From NCBI RefSeq assembly GCF_019468465.1, contig NZ_CP080519.1:7495001-7559000 (forward strand): a stretch of DNA of 64,000 nucleotides. The letters are read 5' to 3'. A program made the position numbers and the translations under genes. The DNA comes from Amycolatopsis sp. DSM 110486. Its GTDB lineage: Bacteria; Actinomycetota; Actinomycetes; Mycobacteriales; Pseudonocardiaceae. A model generated the notes under the pieces. That model worked only from the letters and a program-made list of their open reading frames with translations. It ran no database searches and had not been told where the DNA came from. This document shows, piece by piece, positions 1-7,840 of this stretch; the stretch's first letter is position 1; every line of letters begins with the position of its first letter.

Positions 1-1
1 G

Positions 2-1003
2 GACTTCGCGGCGCAGCTGGCCGACGACCCCTTCGCCAACACTCCGGGCGACCAGTTGTTGCAGGGGTTGAAGGGCAAGGACGTGCTGCTGACCTTTGTG
101 GAGAGTTACGGCCGCTTCGCGATCGAGGGCTCCGACATCGCCCCGGCCATCGACGCCCAGCTCGACCAGGAGACGAAGAGCCTGCAGACGGCCGGGTTCG
201 CGGCGAAGAGCGGTTTCCTGGACTCGTCGACCTTCGGCGGCGGCAGCTGGCTCGCGCACTCGACCGTCCAATCGGGAACGTGGGTGGACAACCAGCAGCG
301 CTACAACGACCTCCTGGCGAGCAACCGGCTTTCGCTGACGCGCGCGTTCGGCAAGGCCGGCTGGAAGACGGTGCAGGACGTGCCGGCCCACACGATGCCG
401 TGGCCGGAAGGCAAGTACTACGGGTTCCAGCAGTACTACGACTTCCACACTGTCGGCTACCAGGGCCCGGGCTACGCGTACGCCACGATGCCCGACCAGT
501 ACACGCTGTCCTTCCTGCAGCGCACCGAACTCGCCGCACAGAACCGCAAACCCGTGATGGCCGAGGTCGACTTCGTGTCGAGCCACGCGCCGTGGTCGCC
601 GCGCCCGTCGCTTGTGGACTGGAACAAGGTCGGCGACGGCTCGATCTTCGACCCGCAGCCGGCGATGGGCGAGGACCCGGAGCAGGTGTGGAAGGACCCG
701 AGCCAGATCCGCGACGCCTACGGCAAGGCGATCCAGTACACGCTCTCGACGCTGACGTCCTACCTGCAAACCTACGGCAACGACAACACGGTGCTGGTGT
801 TCCTGGGCGACCACCAGCCGCCCGTGGTCACGCCGGCCGGGGTGACGCACCAGGTTCCGATCACCATCGTGGCGAAGGACCCGGCGGTGCTGAACCGGGT
901 GTCGTCGTGGAACTGGACCGACGGCATGCGCCCGGCGGCCAACGCGCCGGTATGGCGCATGGACACCTTCCGGGACCGGTTCCTGACCGCGTTCGCCAAG
1001 TAA
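2..1003 (+). CDS. Sulfatase/LTA-synthase-like alkaline-phosphatase-superfamily protein (5' end cut off)
   Basis: Only the C-terminal 333 residues are visible; the frame is open to the window edge, so the TTG at 56 is not the real start. The visible part looks like the extracytoplasmic catalytic domain of sulfatase/phosphoglycerol-transferase enzymes. An early VESYGR segment and a GGGSWLAHST segment match the first metal ligand and nucleophile region of LtaS-type proteins, and FLGDHQPP near the end supplies the Asp-His metal ligands. N-terminal membrane helices, usual in this family, would lie upstream. The substrate cannot be told (an envelope glycerophosphate or sulfate ester is typical). 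Family call is firm, exact reaction open. Confidence 0.75.
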   Translation, partial: DFAAQLADDPFANTPGDQLLQGLKGKDVLLTFVESYGRFAIEGSDIAPAIDAQLDQETKSLQTAGFAAKSGFLDSSTFGGGSWLAHSTVQSGTWVDNQQRYNDLLASNRLSLTRAFGKAGWKTVQDVPAHTMPWPEGKYYGFQQYYDFHTVGYQGPGYAYATMPDQYTLSFLQRTELAAQNRKPVMAEVDFVSSHAPWSPRPSLVDWNKVGDGSIFDPQPAMGEDPEQVWKDPSQIRDAYGKAIQYTLSTLTSYLQTYGNDNTVLVFLGDHQPPVVTPAGVTHQVPITIVAKDPAVLNRVSSWNWTDGMRPAANAPVWRMDTFRDRFLTAFAK

Positions 1004-1049
1004 GAGGCCGGTCGCTGCGCGCCGCACGGGCATCGGGGAAGCTGTCGGG

Positions 1050-1676
1050 GTGGACGACGATTCGGCGGAACGGACGGGCTATCGGCGGTCGGCGGGGTCG
1101 CCGCGCGGGGAGGCGCGGCGGCGCGAGCTGCTGGCGCGTGTGACGGACGACCTCGCCGTGAACGGCCTCGTCGACTTCTCCCTGCGGCGCGCGGCGCGGG
1201 CGGCCGGCACCACGCACAAAGTGCTGCTCTACCACTTCGCCGGAGCGGAGGACCTGCTCGCGCAGGCCGTGTTCGCGTTGCGCGACCGCCGGATCGGCAA
1301 CGCGCTCGCGGCCATGGCCGACGGCGCGAAGCAGCGCACACTCGCCGGCCGCGTGCGCGTGGCGTGGCAGACGCTGCGTGACGAGGAGCCGGGTCTGCGC
1401 CGCGTGCTCGACCAGGCCGTCGGGCTCACCATGTACGACCCCGAGCGCTACGCCGACCTCGGCCGCGGCTCGACGCGGCAGTACCTGGACCTGCTGGTGT
1501 CGTTCTGCCCCCAGTCGTGGCCCGAGCAGCGCAAACGGGAGGTGGCCGAGCTCGTGCTGGCGACGCTGCGCGGGTTCGTCGTGCACCGCCTGACCAGCGA
1601 CGATCCCGGCGGCGCCGACGCGGGCTTCGCGGCGCTGGAGCGGGCGCTGGAACGGGAGGAAGCCGCGGGGGACTGA
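1050..1676 (+). CDS. TetR-family transcriptional regulator
   Basis: 208 residues from a GTG start. The N-terminal 25-75 region is a TetR helix-turn-helix: ELLARVTDDLAVNGLVDFSLR followed by RAAGTTHKVLLYHF, the usual recognition helix ending in the Y-x-F-x motif. The rest is a helical ligand-binding domain without a recognisable subclass. It sits 46 bp after the sulfatase-like gene and 154 bp before an alpha/beta-hydrolase on the same strand. The perfect palindrome at 1722-1735 in that gap is a natural operator, so the hydrolase is the likely target. Ligand unknown. Confidence 0.85.
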   Translation: MDDDSAERTGYRRSAGSPRGEARRRELLARVTDDLAVNGLVDFSLRRAARAAGTTHKVLLYHFAGAEDLLAQAVFALRDRRIGNALAAMADGAKQRTLAGRVRVAWQTLRDEEPGLRRVLDQAVGLTMYDPERYADLGRGSTRQYLDLLVSFCPQSWPEQRKREVAELVLATLRGFVVHRLTSDDPGGADAGFAALERALEREEAAGD

Positions 1677-1721
1677 GCCGCTCGGGTGGTTTCCCGGGGC
1701 GGCGGGACTGGACGCGTTTGC

Positions 1722-1735
1722 GAACCACGTGGTTC
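1722..1735. promoter_or_regulatory. Perfect 14-bp palindrome GAACCACGTGGTTC, probable TetR operator
   Basis: GAACCACGTGGTTC reads the same on both strands and lies between the TetR gene and the hydrolase it precedes, about 95 bp before the hydrolase ATG. Size and symmetry fit a TetR dimer site. Binding by the neighbouring regulator is inference. Confidence 0.5.
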
Positions 1736-1830
1736 ACTTCTGGCGGGGCGAACGACCGGGAGGTCCGCATGGGGTGTCGGCGAGCACGGTTCGGGGAGCA
1801 CGGCGGTCCGTCCGCGGGGGAGGCGGGCGA

Positions 1831-2670
1831 ATGAACGAGATCGAGCTGTCCGCGGGGACGATCGAGTACGAGGACACGGGCGGCGACGGGCCGGTTCTGG
1901 TGTTCCTGCACGGGTTGCTGATGGACTCGTCGCTGTGGGCGGAGACGATCGCGGATCTCGCGGGGGAGTTCCGGTGTGTCGCGCCGACGTTGCCGCTCGG
2001 GGCGCACCGGAAGGCGATGCGGCCCGACGCCGAGCTGTCGATGCCGGCGCTCGCGCGGCTGGCGGGGGAGTTCTTGGCACGCTTGGATCTTCGCGAGGTG
2101 ACGTTGGTCGGCGTGGATACCGGTGGGGCGCTCGTGCAACTGCTGATGGCCGGGGACGCCGGCCGGGTGCGGCGGGTGGTGCTCGCGTCGTGCGACGCGT
2201 TCGACAACTTCCCGCCGGGGCTGACGGGGAAGACACTGTTCCTCACGGGCCGGTTGTCACCGGGGTTGTTCGGGGCCTTCATGCAACAGATGCGGCTGAA
2301 AGCCCTGCGCCGCTTGCCGATCTCGTTCGGGTGGCTGACGAAGCGCGGCGACGCGGCCGTAGCCCGGTGGCTGCGGCCCCTGCTGACAGAGCCCGGGATC
2401 CGCCGCGACACCGTCCGCGTGCTGCGGGCCGCGGCGGCCGAACCCGGGATCCTCGTCGAAGCCGCGGCGCACCTGCCGGAGTTCGACCGGCCCACGCTGG
2501 TGGTGTGGGCGAGCGAGGACCGCGTGATGCCACCGGAACACGGGCGACGGCTGGCCGAGCTGCTGCCGAAGGCACAACTGTCCGAAGTGGACGACAGCTA
2601 CACCCTGCTGCCGCTCGACCGGCCCGCCGAGCTGGCCCGGCTGATCGGCGAGTTCACGCGCACCACCTGA
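1831..2670 (+). CDS. Alpha/beta-hydrolase with Asp at the nucleophile position
   Basis: 279 residues. The ATG at 1831 is chosen over an in-frame GTG at 1729 because a purine-rich GGGGGAGGCGGG stretch precedes it and the family N-terminus (ELSAGTIEYEDTGG) begins right there. HGLLMDSSLW (27-36) forms the oxyanion-side loop. The nucleophile elbow reads GVDTGG with Asp96 where most hydrolases have Ser, as in haloalkane-dehalogenase-type members. VVWASEDRVMP carries the acid-loop Asp. At the usual histidine position near the C-terminus the text is VDDSYTLLPLDRP, with no His. The protein may be a dehalogenase-like relative or a non-hydrolytic member. Probably controlled by the upstream TetR regulator. 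Confidence 0.8.
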   Translation: MNEIELSAGTIEYEDTGGDGPVLVFLHGLLMDSSLWAETIADLAGEFRCVAPTLPLGAHRKAMRPDAELSMPALARLAGEFLARLDLREVTLVGVDTGGALVQLLMAGDAGRVRRVVLASCDAFDNFPPGLTGKTLFLTGRLSPGLFGAFMQQMRLKALRRLPISFGWLTKRGDAAVARWLRPLLTEPGIRRDTVRVLRAAAAEPGILVEAAAHLPEFDRPTLVVWASEDRVMPPEHGRRLAELLPKAQLSEVDDSYTLLPLDRPAELARLIGEFTRTT

Positions 2671-2690
2671 GCTTCACTGTCCACAAAGGT

Positions 2691-2749
2691 CATTTCGCGG
2701 CCATCGGGCCCGCGCCGGTCACCGTGCGTGGTCCTGATGGCCGCGAATG
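2691..2749. repeat. Imperfect inverted repeat after the hydrolase gene
   Basis: CATTTCGCGGCCATC at 2691 pairs with GATGGCCGCGAATG ending at 2749, separated by about 30 bp that can itself partly fold. It starts about 20 bp after the hydrolase stop and may act as a transcription terminator. Similar AAGGTCATTT-type intergenic palindromes are dispersed in some Amycolatopsis genomes (from memory, not checked here). Confidence 0.45.
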
Positions 2750-2953
2750 TGCTCTCGAAGCACTTTCCGATGTTGCCGACTGTCGCGTCGCGACCTGATC
2801 GGGAAAATCGGAAGCGTTACCTCAGATGATGGCGCCGGGCGGCGCGGAGGCCTAACCTTCCCGCAACAACAGCCCCACCCGCACGCCGGTCGCAACTCCG
2901 TGGCCGGTTCGCGACCTGGAGATACTTCCGCTGTGAAAGTGTTTCCTTTATCC

Positions 2954-2961
2954 TGGATCCA
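2954..2961. promoter_or_regulatory. TGGATCCA operator, site 1 (upstream of class II aldolase)
   Basis: The 8-bp palindrome TGGATCCA lies 27 bp before the aldolase ATG. Read on the minus strand the context is GATTGGATCCAGGATA, which matches the sites at 3898 and 6850 beyond the palindromic core. Probable site of an FCD-type GntR repressor, most likely the one at 6941. Confidence 0.6.
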
Positions 2962-2988
2962 ATCGCCAATCCGAGAGGAAGGGCTTTC

Positions 2989-3714
2989 ATGATCGATTCC
3001 CAGGCCGACACCGACGCCGACCGAGTACGGGCCGATCTCGTCACCTGCACCAGCTTGCTCGTGTTCAAGGGTGTCCTCGACTACAGCGGCCACCTCTCCG
3101 CGCGGGTGCCGGGCACCGACGACCGCATCTTCATCCAGCCGCGCGACGCGAGCCGCGCCGCGCTGCGACCCGAAGACCTGCTGGTCGTGGACCTGGACGG
3201 CAACCTCGTCGAGGGCGAGCTCCCGCCGCCGGCCGAGACGGCCATCCACACCGGTGTCTACCGCGCGCGGCCCGAAGTGGACTTCATCTGCCACGGCCAC
3301 CCCACGCTGTCGACCACCTTCACCATGGTCGACCACCCGTTTCTGCCGATGCGCCACTTCGCGTACAAGTTCCCCGACGGCCTGGCCGTGCACCCCGACC
3401 CCACGCACATCCGCTCGCGCGAGCAGGGTGACGCCGTGGCGAAGACCCTCGGCGACGCCGGCGCGTGCCTGCTGCGCTCGCACGGCACGGTCGTGGTCGC
3501 GAACCGCATCCAGGAACTGCTGATGGACTGCCTCGACCTCGAGGAGAACGCCCGCACGCTCCTCATCGCGCGCCAGCTCGGCACGCCGCTGCCGCTCACG
3601 CCCGAAGAGATCGTGCAGGTCGCCGAGAGCTACGACCGCGGCGGGCACCGCCCCGGCAAGCTCTGGGACCACTACGTGCACCTCGGCCGCCGCGCCGGTG
3701 TGCTCGCCGCCTGA
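2989..3714 (+). CDS. Class II aldolase/adducin-family protein
   Basis: 241 residues, ATG preceded by AGAGGAAGG. The fold family includes L-fuculose- and L-ribulose-phosphate aldolases/epimerases and related decarboxylases, which use a zinc ion held by three histidines. Here the catalytic Glu sits in PPPAETAIHTGVY, two zinc histidines in CHGHPT and a third in LLRSHGTVVV, so the site looks intact. It is the first gene after operator site 1 and is followed by an ABC importer with its own site, which suggests it cleaves or decarboxylates an intermediate derived from the imported compound. Substrate unknown. Confidence 0.85.
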   Translation: MIDSQADTDADRVRADLVTCTSLLVFKGVLDYSGHLSARVPGTDDRIFIQPRDASRAALRPEDLLVVDLDGNLVEGELPPPAETAIHTGVYRARPEVDFICHGHPTLSTTFTMVDHPFLPMRHFAYKFPDGLAVHPDPTHIRSREQGDAVAKTLGDAGACLLRSHGTVVVANRIQELLMDCLDLEENARTLLIARQLGTPLPLTPEEIVQVAESYDRGGHRPGKLWDHYVHLGRRAGVLAA

Positions 3715-3880
3715 CCACACAGGACAGCTCCACGCAGGACAGAACACCGTCGGCCGGGGAAAACCGGCCGGTGGCAGTCGTTGTGCGCACTCCTCGTGTC
3801 CACAGTGCACGAAACCCGCGCTGCACAACACGGTGCACACGAACGTCATCCCCGAAACGAACAGTTCACGGCCGGACTGC

Positions 3881-3909
3881 TTGACCTTGATGTCGAATGG
3901 ATCCAGGCT
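3881..3909 (+). promoter_or_regulatory. Probable promoter of the ABC importer, -10 overlapped by operator
   Basis: TTGACC (3881-3886), a 17-bp spacer and CAGGCT (3904-3909) make a sigma-70-type promoter 27 bp before the permease GTG. The TGGATCCA operator lies across the end of the spacer and the -10, so a bound repressor would block polymerase. Confidence 0.5.
3898..3905. promoter_or_regulatory. TGGATCCA operator, site 2 (upstream of ABC importer)
   Basis: Context GAATGGATCCAGGCT; the ATGGATCCAGG part is identical to site 3 at 6850. It overlaps the predicted -10 element of the importer promoter. Together with sites 1 and 3 it marks the genes at 2.9-7.7 kb as one regulon. Confidence 0.6.
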
Positions 3910-3935
3910 CCAACTGACAACCGGAGGAGGTCACG

Positions 3936-4799
3936 GTGTCCCTCACCGAAGACACGAGCTTGGCCAGTTCGGCCCCGGACCGGGCCGGACCGCCGGCCGC
4001 GCCACCCAGGAAGTTCCGGATCCCGTGGAACGCGAAGGTCCGCCGGCGGGTGCTGCCCGTCGCGTCGGTCGTGGTGTTCCTGGGCGTGTGGCAGATCTTC
4101 GGCGCGCAGGTCAACCCGATCCTGCTGGCCACCCCGTCGGCGGTCGCCGCGTCCTTTGTGGACATCATCGGCAACGGTGAGCTCGGCGCGGCCTTCCTGC
4201 GGGCGATGGAGGTGCTCGCGGCGGGCTTCGGGCTCTCGGCCGTGGTCGGCATCGCGGTGGGCGTGTGGATGGGCCGGCGCGAAACGGTGTCGCGCGTGCT
4301 CAACCCTTACGTCAGCTTCTTCCAGGCCACGCCGCTGATCGCGCTCACGCCGCTCGTGGTGATCTGGACGGGCATCGGGTTCACCTCCGAGGTCACGATC
4401 ACCTTCCTGCTCGCGGTGTGGTCGATCATCATCAACACGGCCGAAGGCACCCGCAACACCCCGGCGATCCTGCTCGACATGGCGAAGGTCTACCGGGCGG
4501 GGGAGTGGTCGGTGGTCCGCCACGTCGCGATGCCCAACGCCGTGCCCTACATCTTCGCCGGCCTGCGCATCGCGCTGGCCAAGGCCCTGATCGGTGTGAT
4601 CATCGGCGAGATGGACATCAGCCTCAAGGGTCTCGGCGGGCTGATCCAGAACTACGGCGACTCGTTCCAGACCGCGCCGCTGCTCGCCTCGATCATCAGC
4701 TCCTCGATCGTCGGCGTGATCGGCACGATCATCCTCGAGGTCCTGCGCCGCAAGCTCGCCCCGTGGTCGTCCAACGCCTCGGCCCACACCCGCGTCTGA
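3936..4799 (+). CDS. ABC transporter permease, SsuC/TauC type
   Basis: 287 residues, GTG start behind a strong GGAGGAGG. After a Pro-rich cytoplasmic N-terminus (1-35) come about six membrane segments, with the first near VLPVASVVVFLGVW. The EAA loop that contacts the ATPase lies near residues 185-205 (YRAGEWSVVRHVAMPNAVP). This permease family serves importers of sulfonates, nitrate, thiamine precursors and other small organic acids or heterocycles. It forms a transporter with the ATPase (28 bp downstream) and the lipoprotein that follow. The substrate is not set by sequence. Confidence 0.9.
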   Translation: MSLTEDTSLASSAPDRAGPPAAPPRKFRIPWNAKVRRRVLPVASVVVFLGVWQIFGAQVNPILLATPSAVAASFVDIIGNGELGAAFLRAMEVLAAGFGLSAVVGIAVGVWMGRRETVSRVLNPYVSFFQATPLIALTPLVVIWTGIGFTSEVTITFLLAVWSIIINTAEGTRNTPAILLDMAKVYRAGEWSVVRHVAMPNAVPYIFAGLRIALAKALIGVIIGEMDISLKGLGGLIQNYGDSFQTAPLLASIISSSIVGVIGTIILEVLRRKLAPWSSNASAHTRV

Positions 4800-4827
4800 A
4801 CCCGGCACCGTCAATGAAAGGTTCGCC

Positions 4828-5610
4828 ATGAGCGCACCCACGGCCTGCATCGAGATCGAGCACGTGTCCAAGCGCTACCAGCGCCCGGGCCGCAAGGCCG
4901 AGAGCTTCCTCGCCGTCTCCGACGTGCATTTCGACATCCGCCAGGGTGATTTCATCTCGCTGATCGGCGCCTCGGGCTGCGGCAAGACCACGCTGCTGCG
5001 GATGATGTCCGGGCTCATCCCGGTCGACGACGGCCAGATCCGCATCAACGGCAACCCCGTGCAGGGCGTGCCGGGGTCGATCGGGTTCGTGTTCCAGGAG
5101 CCGGCGCTGCTGCCGTGGAAGACCGTGCGCGAGAACATGGTCTTCGCCTTGAAGGCCAAGGAGCTTCCGCCCGAAGAGGTCGACGCCGCGATCGCCGCGA
5201 AGCTCGAGATGACGAGCTTGCAGGACTTCGCGGGCTATTACCCGTCGGCGCTGTCCGGCGGCATGCAACAGCGCGCCGGTCTGGCCCGGGCCCTGGCCTG
5301 CGACCCCGACGTGCTGTTCATGGACGAACCCCTGTCCGCGCTCGACGCCTTCACCCGGCGCCGGCTGCAGCAGGACATCGCCACGATCATCGAAGGCATC
5401 GGCGCGACCACGGTGCTCGTGACGCACGACGTCGACGAGGCCGTGTTCTTCTCCGACCGCATCGTGGTGATGGGCACCTCGCCCGGCTCGGTCCGCGATG
5501 TCGTCGAGGTCCCGTTCCCCAAACCGCGCACGCACGCGGAGCTGCTCGGCGATCCCGAGGTGGCGAAGCTGCGCGACCACGTGCTGGGCATCGTGCTCGG
5601 CCTGCACTGA
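4828..5610 (+). CDS. ABC transporter ATP-binding protein, SsuB/TauB type
   Basis: 260 residues, one nucleotide-binding domain with all motifs intact: Walker A GASGCGKTT, Q-loop FQEPALLPW (the PALLPW form is typical of the nitrate/sulfonate/taurine class), signature LSGGMQQR, Walker B VLFMDEPLSALD and the switch His in VTHDVDE. It drives import by the permease encoded 28 bp upstream. Start preceded by ATGAAAGG. Part of the operon with permease and binding protein. Confidence 0.92.
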   Translation: MSAPTACIEIEHVSKRYQRPGRKAESFLAVSDVHFDIRQGDFISLIGASGCGKTTLLRMMSGLIPVDDGQIRINGNPVQGVPGSIGFVFQEPALLPWKTVRENMVFALKAKELPPEEVDAAIAAKLEMTSLQDFAGYYPSALSGGMQQRAGLARALACDPDVLFMDEPLSALDAFTRRRLQQDIATIIEGIGATTVLVTHDVDEAVFFSDRIVVMGTSPGSVRDVVEVPFPKPRTHAELLGDPEVAKLRDHVLGIVLGLH

Positions 5611-5728
5611 AGTTCCCGCACTGATGTTCCTGACTGAAGTTTCTGCACCGAAGAACCACGCTCGAACCGCTCTCCCAACCCCCATCCCCACCCCACCGTC
5701 AGATCCAGTCCAGAAAGGAGGGTCCGCG

Positions 5729-6775
5729 ATGTCCGCTCCCTCTTCGCGGCGGCGCCGCACGGCGCTCGTCGTCGGCGCGATCGCCGCGCTCACTGTGTCG
5801 CTCACGGCCGCGTGCGGCTCCGGCGACGCGGCCACCGGCACCGGCGACAAGCTGCCGACCTCGGCCGACGGCACGCCGAACCTCAAGGGCACCACCATCC
5901 GGATCGTCACCGGCGCCGCCCCCGCCATCGAGGACACCAAGATCGCCCTCGTGGCGCAGGTGCTCAAGAGCTGGGGCGCCGACGCGTCGATCGTCAACCA
6001 GACCGGCGACCCCTCGGCCATCCGGGTGCTGCTCGCCGGCGACGCCGACATCGGCACGCTCGCCGTATCGTCGTCGATCAACTCGGGCCTGAAGATCTTC
6101 GGGCCGAGCCAGCCGCGGCTGGATTACCACTTCATCGGCGCCCCTTCGCTGAGCTCGATGAAGGACCTGCCCGGCCACGTCTACGGCACCTCCAACGTCC
6201 ACGGTGTCGAGGCGCTGATGTTCGCCGACCTGCTGGCGAAGAACAACATCGACCCCAAGGCGGTCACCACGACCGTGGCCGGTGGCGCGTCGGTGCGCGT
6301 GAGCGCCATGCTCACCCACCACATCGACGCGACGTTCGCGCACGCCACCGACGTCTCGAAGCTGACCTCGGCCGGCTTCCACGACCTCGTGACTATGTCG
6401 AAGACCGCACCGGAGCTCGCGGACTCGTTCCTCGCGACCTCACCGCAGTGGCTCGCGAGCCACGGCGCGCTGGCCGTGGCGATCGACCAGGCGTGGATCA
6501 AGGCGGCGCAGATCTTCAACACCGACAAGGACCAGTGGGTCAAGGCCGCGGTCGCCTACGCCAAGGCGGACGAGAAGGAAGCGTCGAGCACCTACGACGC
6601 CCTCAAGGCGGCGGACACATTCCCCGCGACGAAGGACGCCTACTCCGAGGCTTCGGCGAAGGTCCAGGAGGATCTGGCCAACAAGGTCGGCGCGATCACC
6701 AAGGCACCGGCCACGTCCGTCTGGGTCGACACCGCCACGTGGGACAAGGCCACGGCCGCCATGAAGATCAACTGA
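5729..6775 (+). CDS. ABC transporter substrate-binding lipoprotein (SsuA/THI5-like)
   Basis: 348 residues from the ATG at 5729, behind AAAGGAGG; an upstream in-frame ATG at 5498 lies inside the ATPase gene and is rejected. The signal peptide has an Arg-rich start (SSRRRRTAL), a hydrophobic core and a lipobox LTAAC. The mature part has the periplasmic type II fold of the NMT1/THI5/SsuA group (VTGAAPAIEDTKIALVAQVL; DADIGTLAVSS). It captures the substrate for the permease and ATPase upstream. The family binds nitrogen- or sulfur-containing small organics, fitting a nearby cyclic amidohydrolase, but the ligand is unproven. Confidence 0.85.
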   Translation: MSAPSSRRRRTALVVGAIAALTVSLTAACGSGDAATGTGDKLPTSADGTPNLKGTTIRIVTGAAPAIEDTKIALVAQVLKSWGADASIVNQTGDPSAIRVLLAGDADIGTLAVSSSINSGLKIFGPSQPRLDYHFIGAPSLSSMKDLPGHVYGTSNVHGVEALMFADLLAKNNIDPKAVTTTVAGGASVRVSAMLTHHIDATFAHATDVSKLTSAGFHDLVTMSKTAPELADSFLATSPQWLASHGALAVAIDQAWIKAAQIFNTDKDQWVKAAVAYAKADEKEASSTYDALKAADTFPATKDAYSEASAKVQEDLANKVGAITKAPATSVWVDTATWDKATAAMKIN

Positions 6776-6849
6776 TCCACCTGATCCGCAACGGAAAGAC
6801 CCGGTGAAAAACCCCAGTGGGAAAGGACTCGTCCGGGTCGGTCCGATAA

Positions 6850-6857
6850 TGGATCCA
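6850..6857. promoter_or_regulatory. TGGATCCA operator, site 3 (upstream of GntR gene)
   Basis: Context ATAATGGATCCAGGATACGAT, about 85 bp before the regulator ATG. It shares ATGGATCCAGG with site 2 and GGATCCAGGATA with site 1 on the other strand. GATAAT directly before it or TACGAT just after it could be a -10. This position suggests the GntR gene is autoregulated. Confidence 0.6.
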
Positions 6858-6940
6858 GGATACGATTGTCCGGTAAAACCAGGACGAATGGTAACCGCTT
6901 GACGGCCGGCGCACGCCGGTCGAGGGGAGGCTAGGTCACG

Positions 6941-7714
6941 ATGGCTCAGCGTCAGTCCGGGGGAGCCGGCGGCGGTACGGGAGGCGGCACCCCGGAAGGG
7001 GCCGCGATCACCGGCCGCGCCAGCTTCGACGAGGTCGTGTCGCGGTTGTCGAGCGGCTACCGTTCGATCGGCGACATGGTCTACGAGGTCCTGCGCCAGG
7101 CGTTGCTCTCCGGGGCGTTCGCCCCCGGGGAGCACCTCCGGCAGGAGGCGCTGGCCACCGCAATCGGGGTGTCCCGGCTCCCGGTGCGGGCCGCGCTGCT
7201 GCGGCTCGACGCCGAGGGGCTCGTGGAGTTCCACCCGCGCCGCGGCGCGGTGGTCAAGACGCTGACGGCCGAGCAGCTCGTGGAGATCTACGAGCTGCGC
7301 GACCTGCTCGAGACCCACGCGCTGCGCAAGTCGATGAAGACGATGACCGTGGACCGGATCGCGAGCCTGCGCCGCAACGCCGAGCTGCTCGACGCCGAGG
7401 AGGAGGGCGAAGGCTTCCTCGACGTCCGAGTGCGGTTCTACCGGGAGCTCTACGACGCCGAGCGCAACCCGCGGCTGGTGGAGCTGATCGAGGACCTGCG
7501 CAGCAGCGTCGGGCGGTACCTGCTCGGCTGGCGGGTGTCGGGCAGCCGCAGCCACCACGGGCGCCACACCACGCTGGTCGACCACGTCGAGCGCGGTGAC
7601 GTCGAGAAGGCCGAAGCGGCGCTGCACGACCACCTTCGCGAAGTGAGCGAAGGCGTCGCCAAGATCCTTTCCGGCGAAAGCGATCGCGAACCCGACAGCG
7701 AATTCCCCGCGTAA
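6941..7714 (+). CDS. GntR-family transcriptional regulator (FCD type)
   Basis: 257 residues, ATG after GAGGGGAGG. A glycine-rich leader (about 1-35) precedes a winged helix (about 45-110: SIGDMVYEVLRQALLSGAF through GVSRLPVRAALLRLDAEG) and a C-terminal helical FCD effector domain starting near ELRDLLETHALRK. FCD regulators usually repress catabolic operons and respond to a pathway acid. Its own promoter and those of the aldolase and importer carry the same TGGATCCA site, so it is the natural repressor of this island. It lies between the importer and the catabolic enzymes. Confidence 0.9.
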   Translation: MAQRQSGGAGGGTGGGTPEGAAITGRASFDEVVSRLSSGYRSIGDMVYEVLRQALLSGAFAPGEHLRQEALATAIGVSRLPVRAALLRLDAEGLVEFHPRRGAVVKTLTAEQLVEIYELRDLLETHALRKSMKTMTVDRIASLRRNAELLDAEEEGEGFLDVRVRFYRELYDAERNPRLVELIEDLRSSVGRYLLGWRVSGSRSHHGRHTTLVDHVERGDVEKAEAALHDHLREVSEGVAKILSGESDREPDSEFPA

Positions 7715-7840
7715 CAGAATCCTTTCCCTTCATCGAACACAGTTCCGCAATCGAATACAGCGTTGTCCGCAAACCCGGCCGAATCGCCGGGCAGGTACCC
7801 CCTGCCCGGAAACCGGCGGGCAGGAGTGAACGGAAACGGC

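Larger units (their letters stand above)
2671..2988. other. Gene-free stretch with an inverted repeat and the aldolase promoter region
   Basis: 318 bp between the hydrolase and the aldolase. It holds an inverted repeat (2691-2749, listed separately), a short AT-richer patch near 2940-2955 that should contain the aldolase promoter, the TGGATCCA operator at 2954-2961 and the ribosome-binding site GAGAGGAAGGG just before 2989. No coding frame here has a start, codon bias or recognisable product. Confidence 0.6.
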
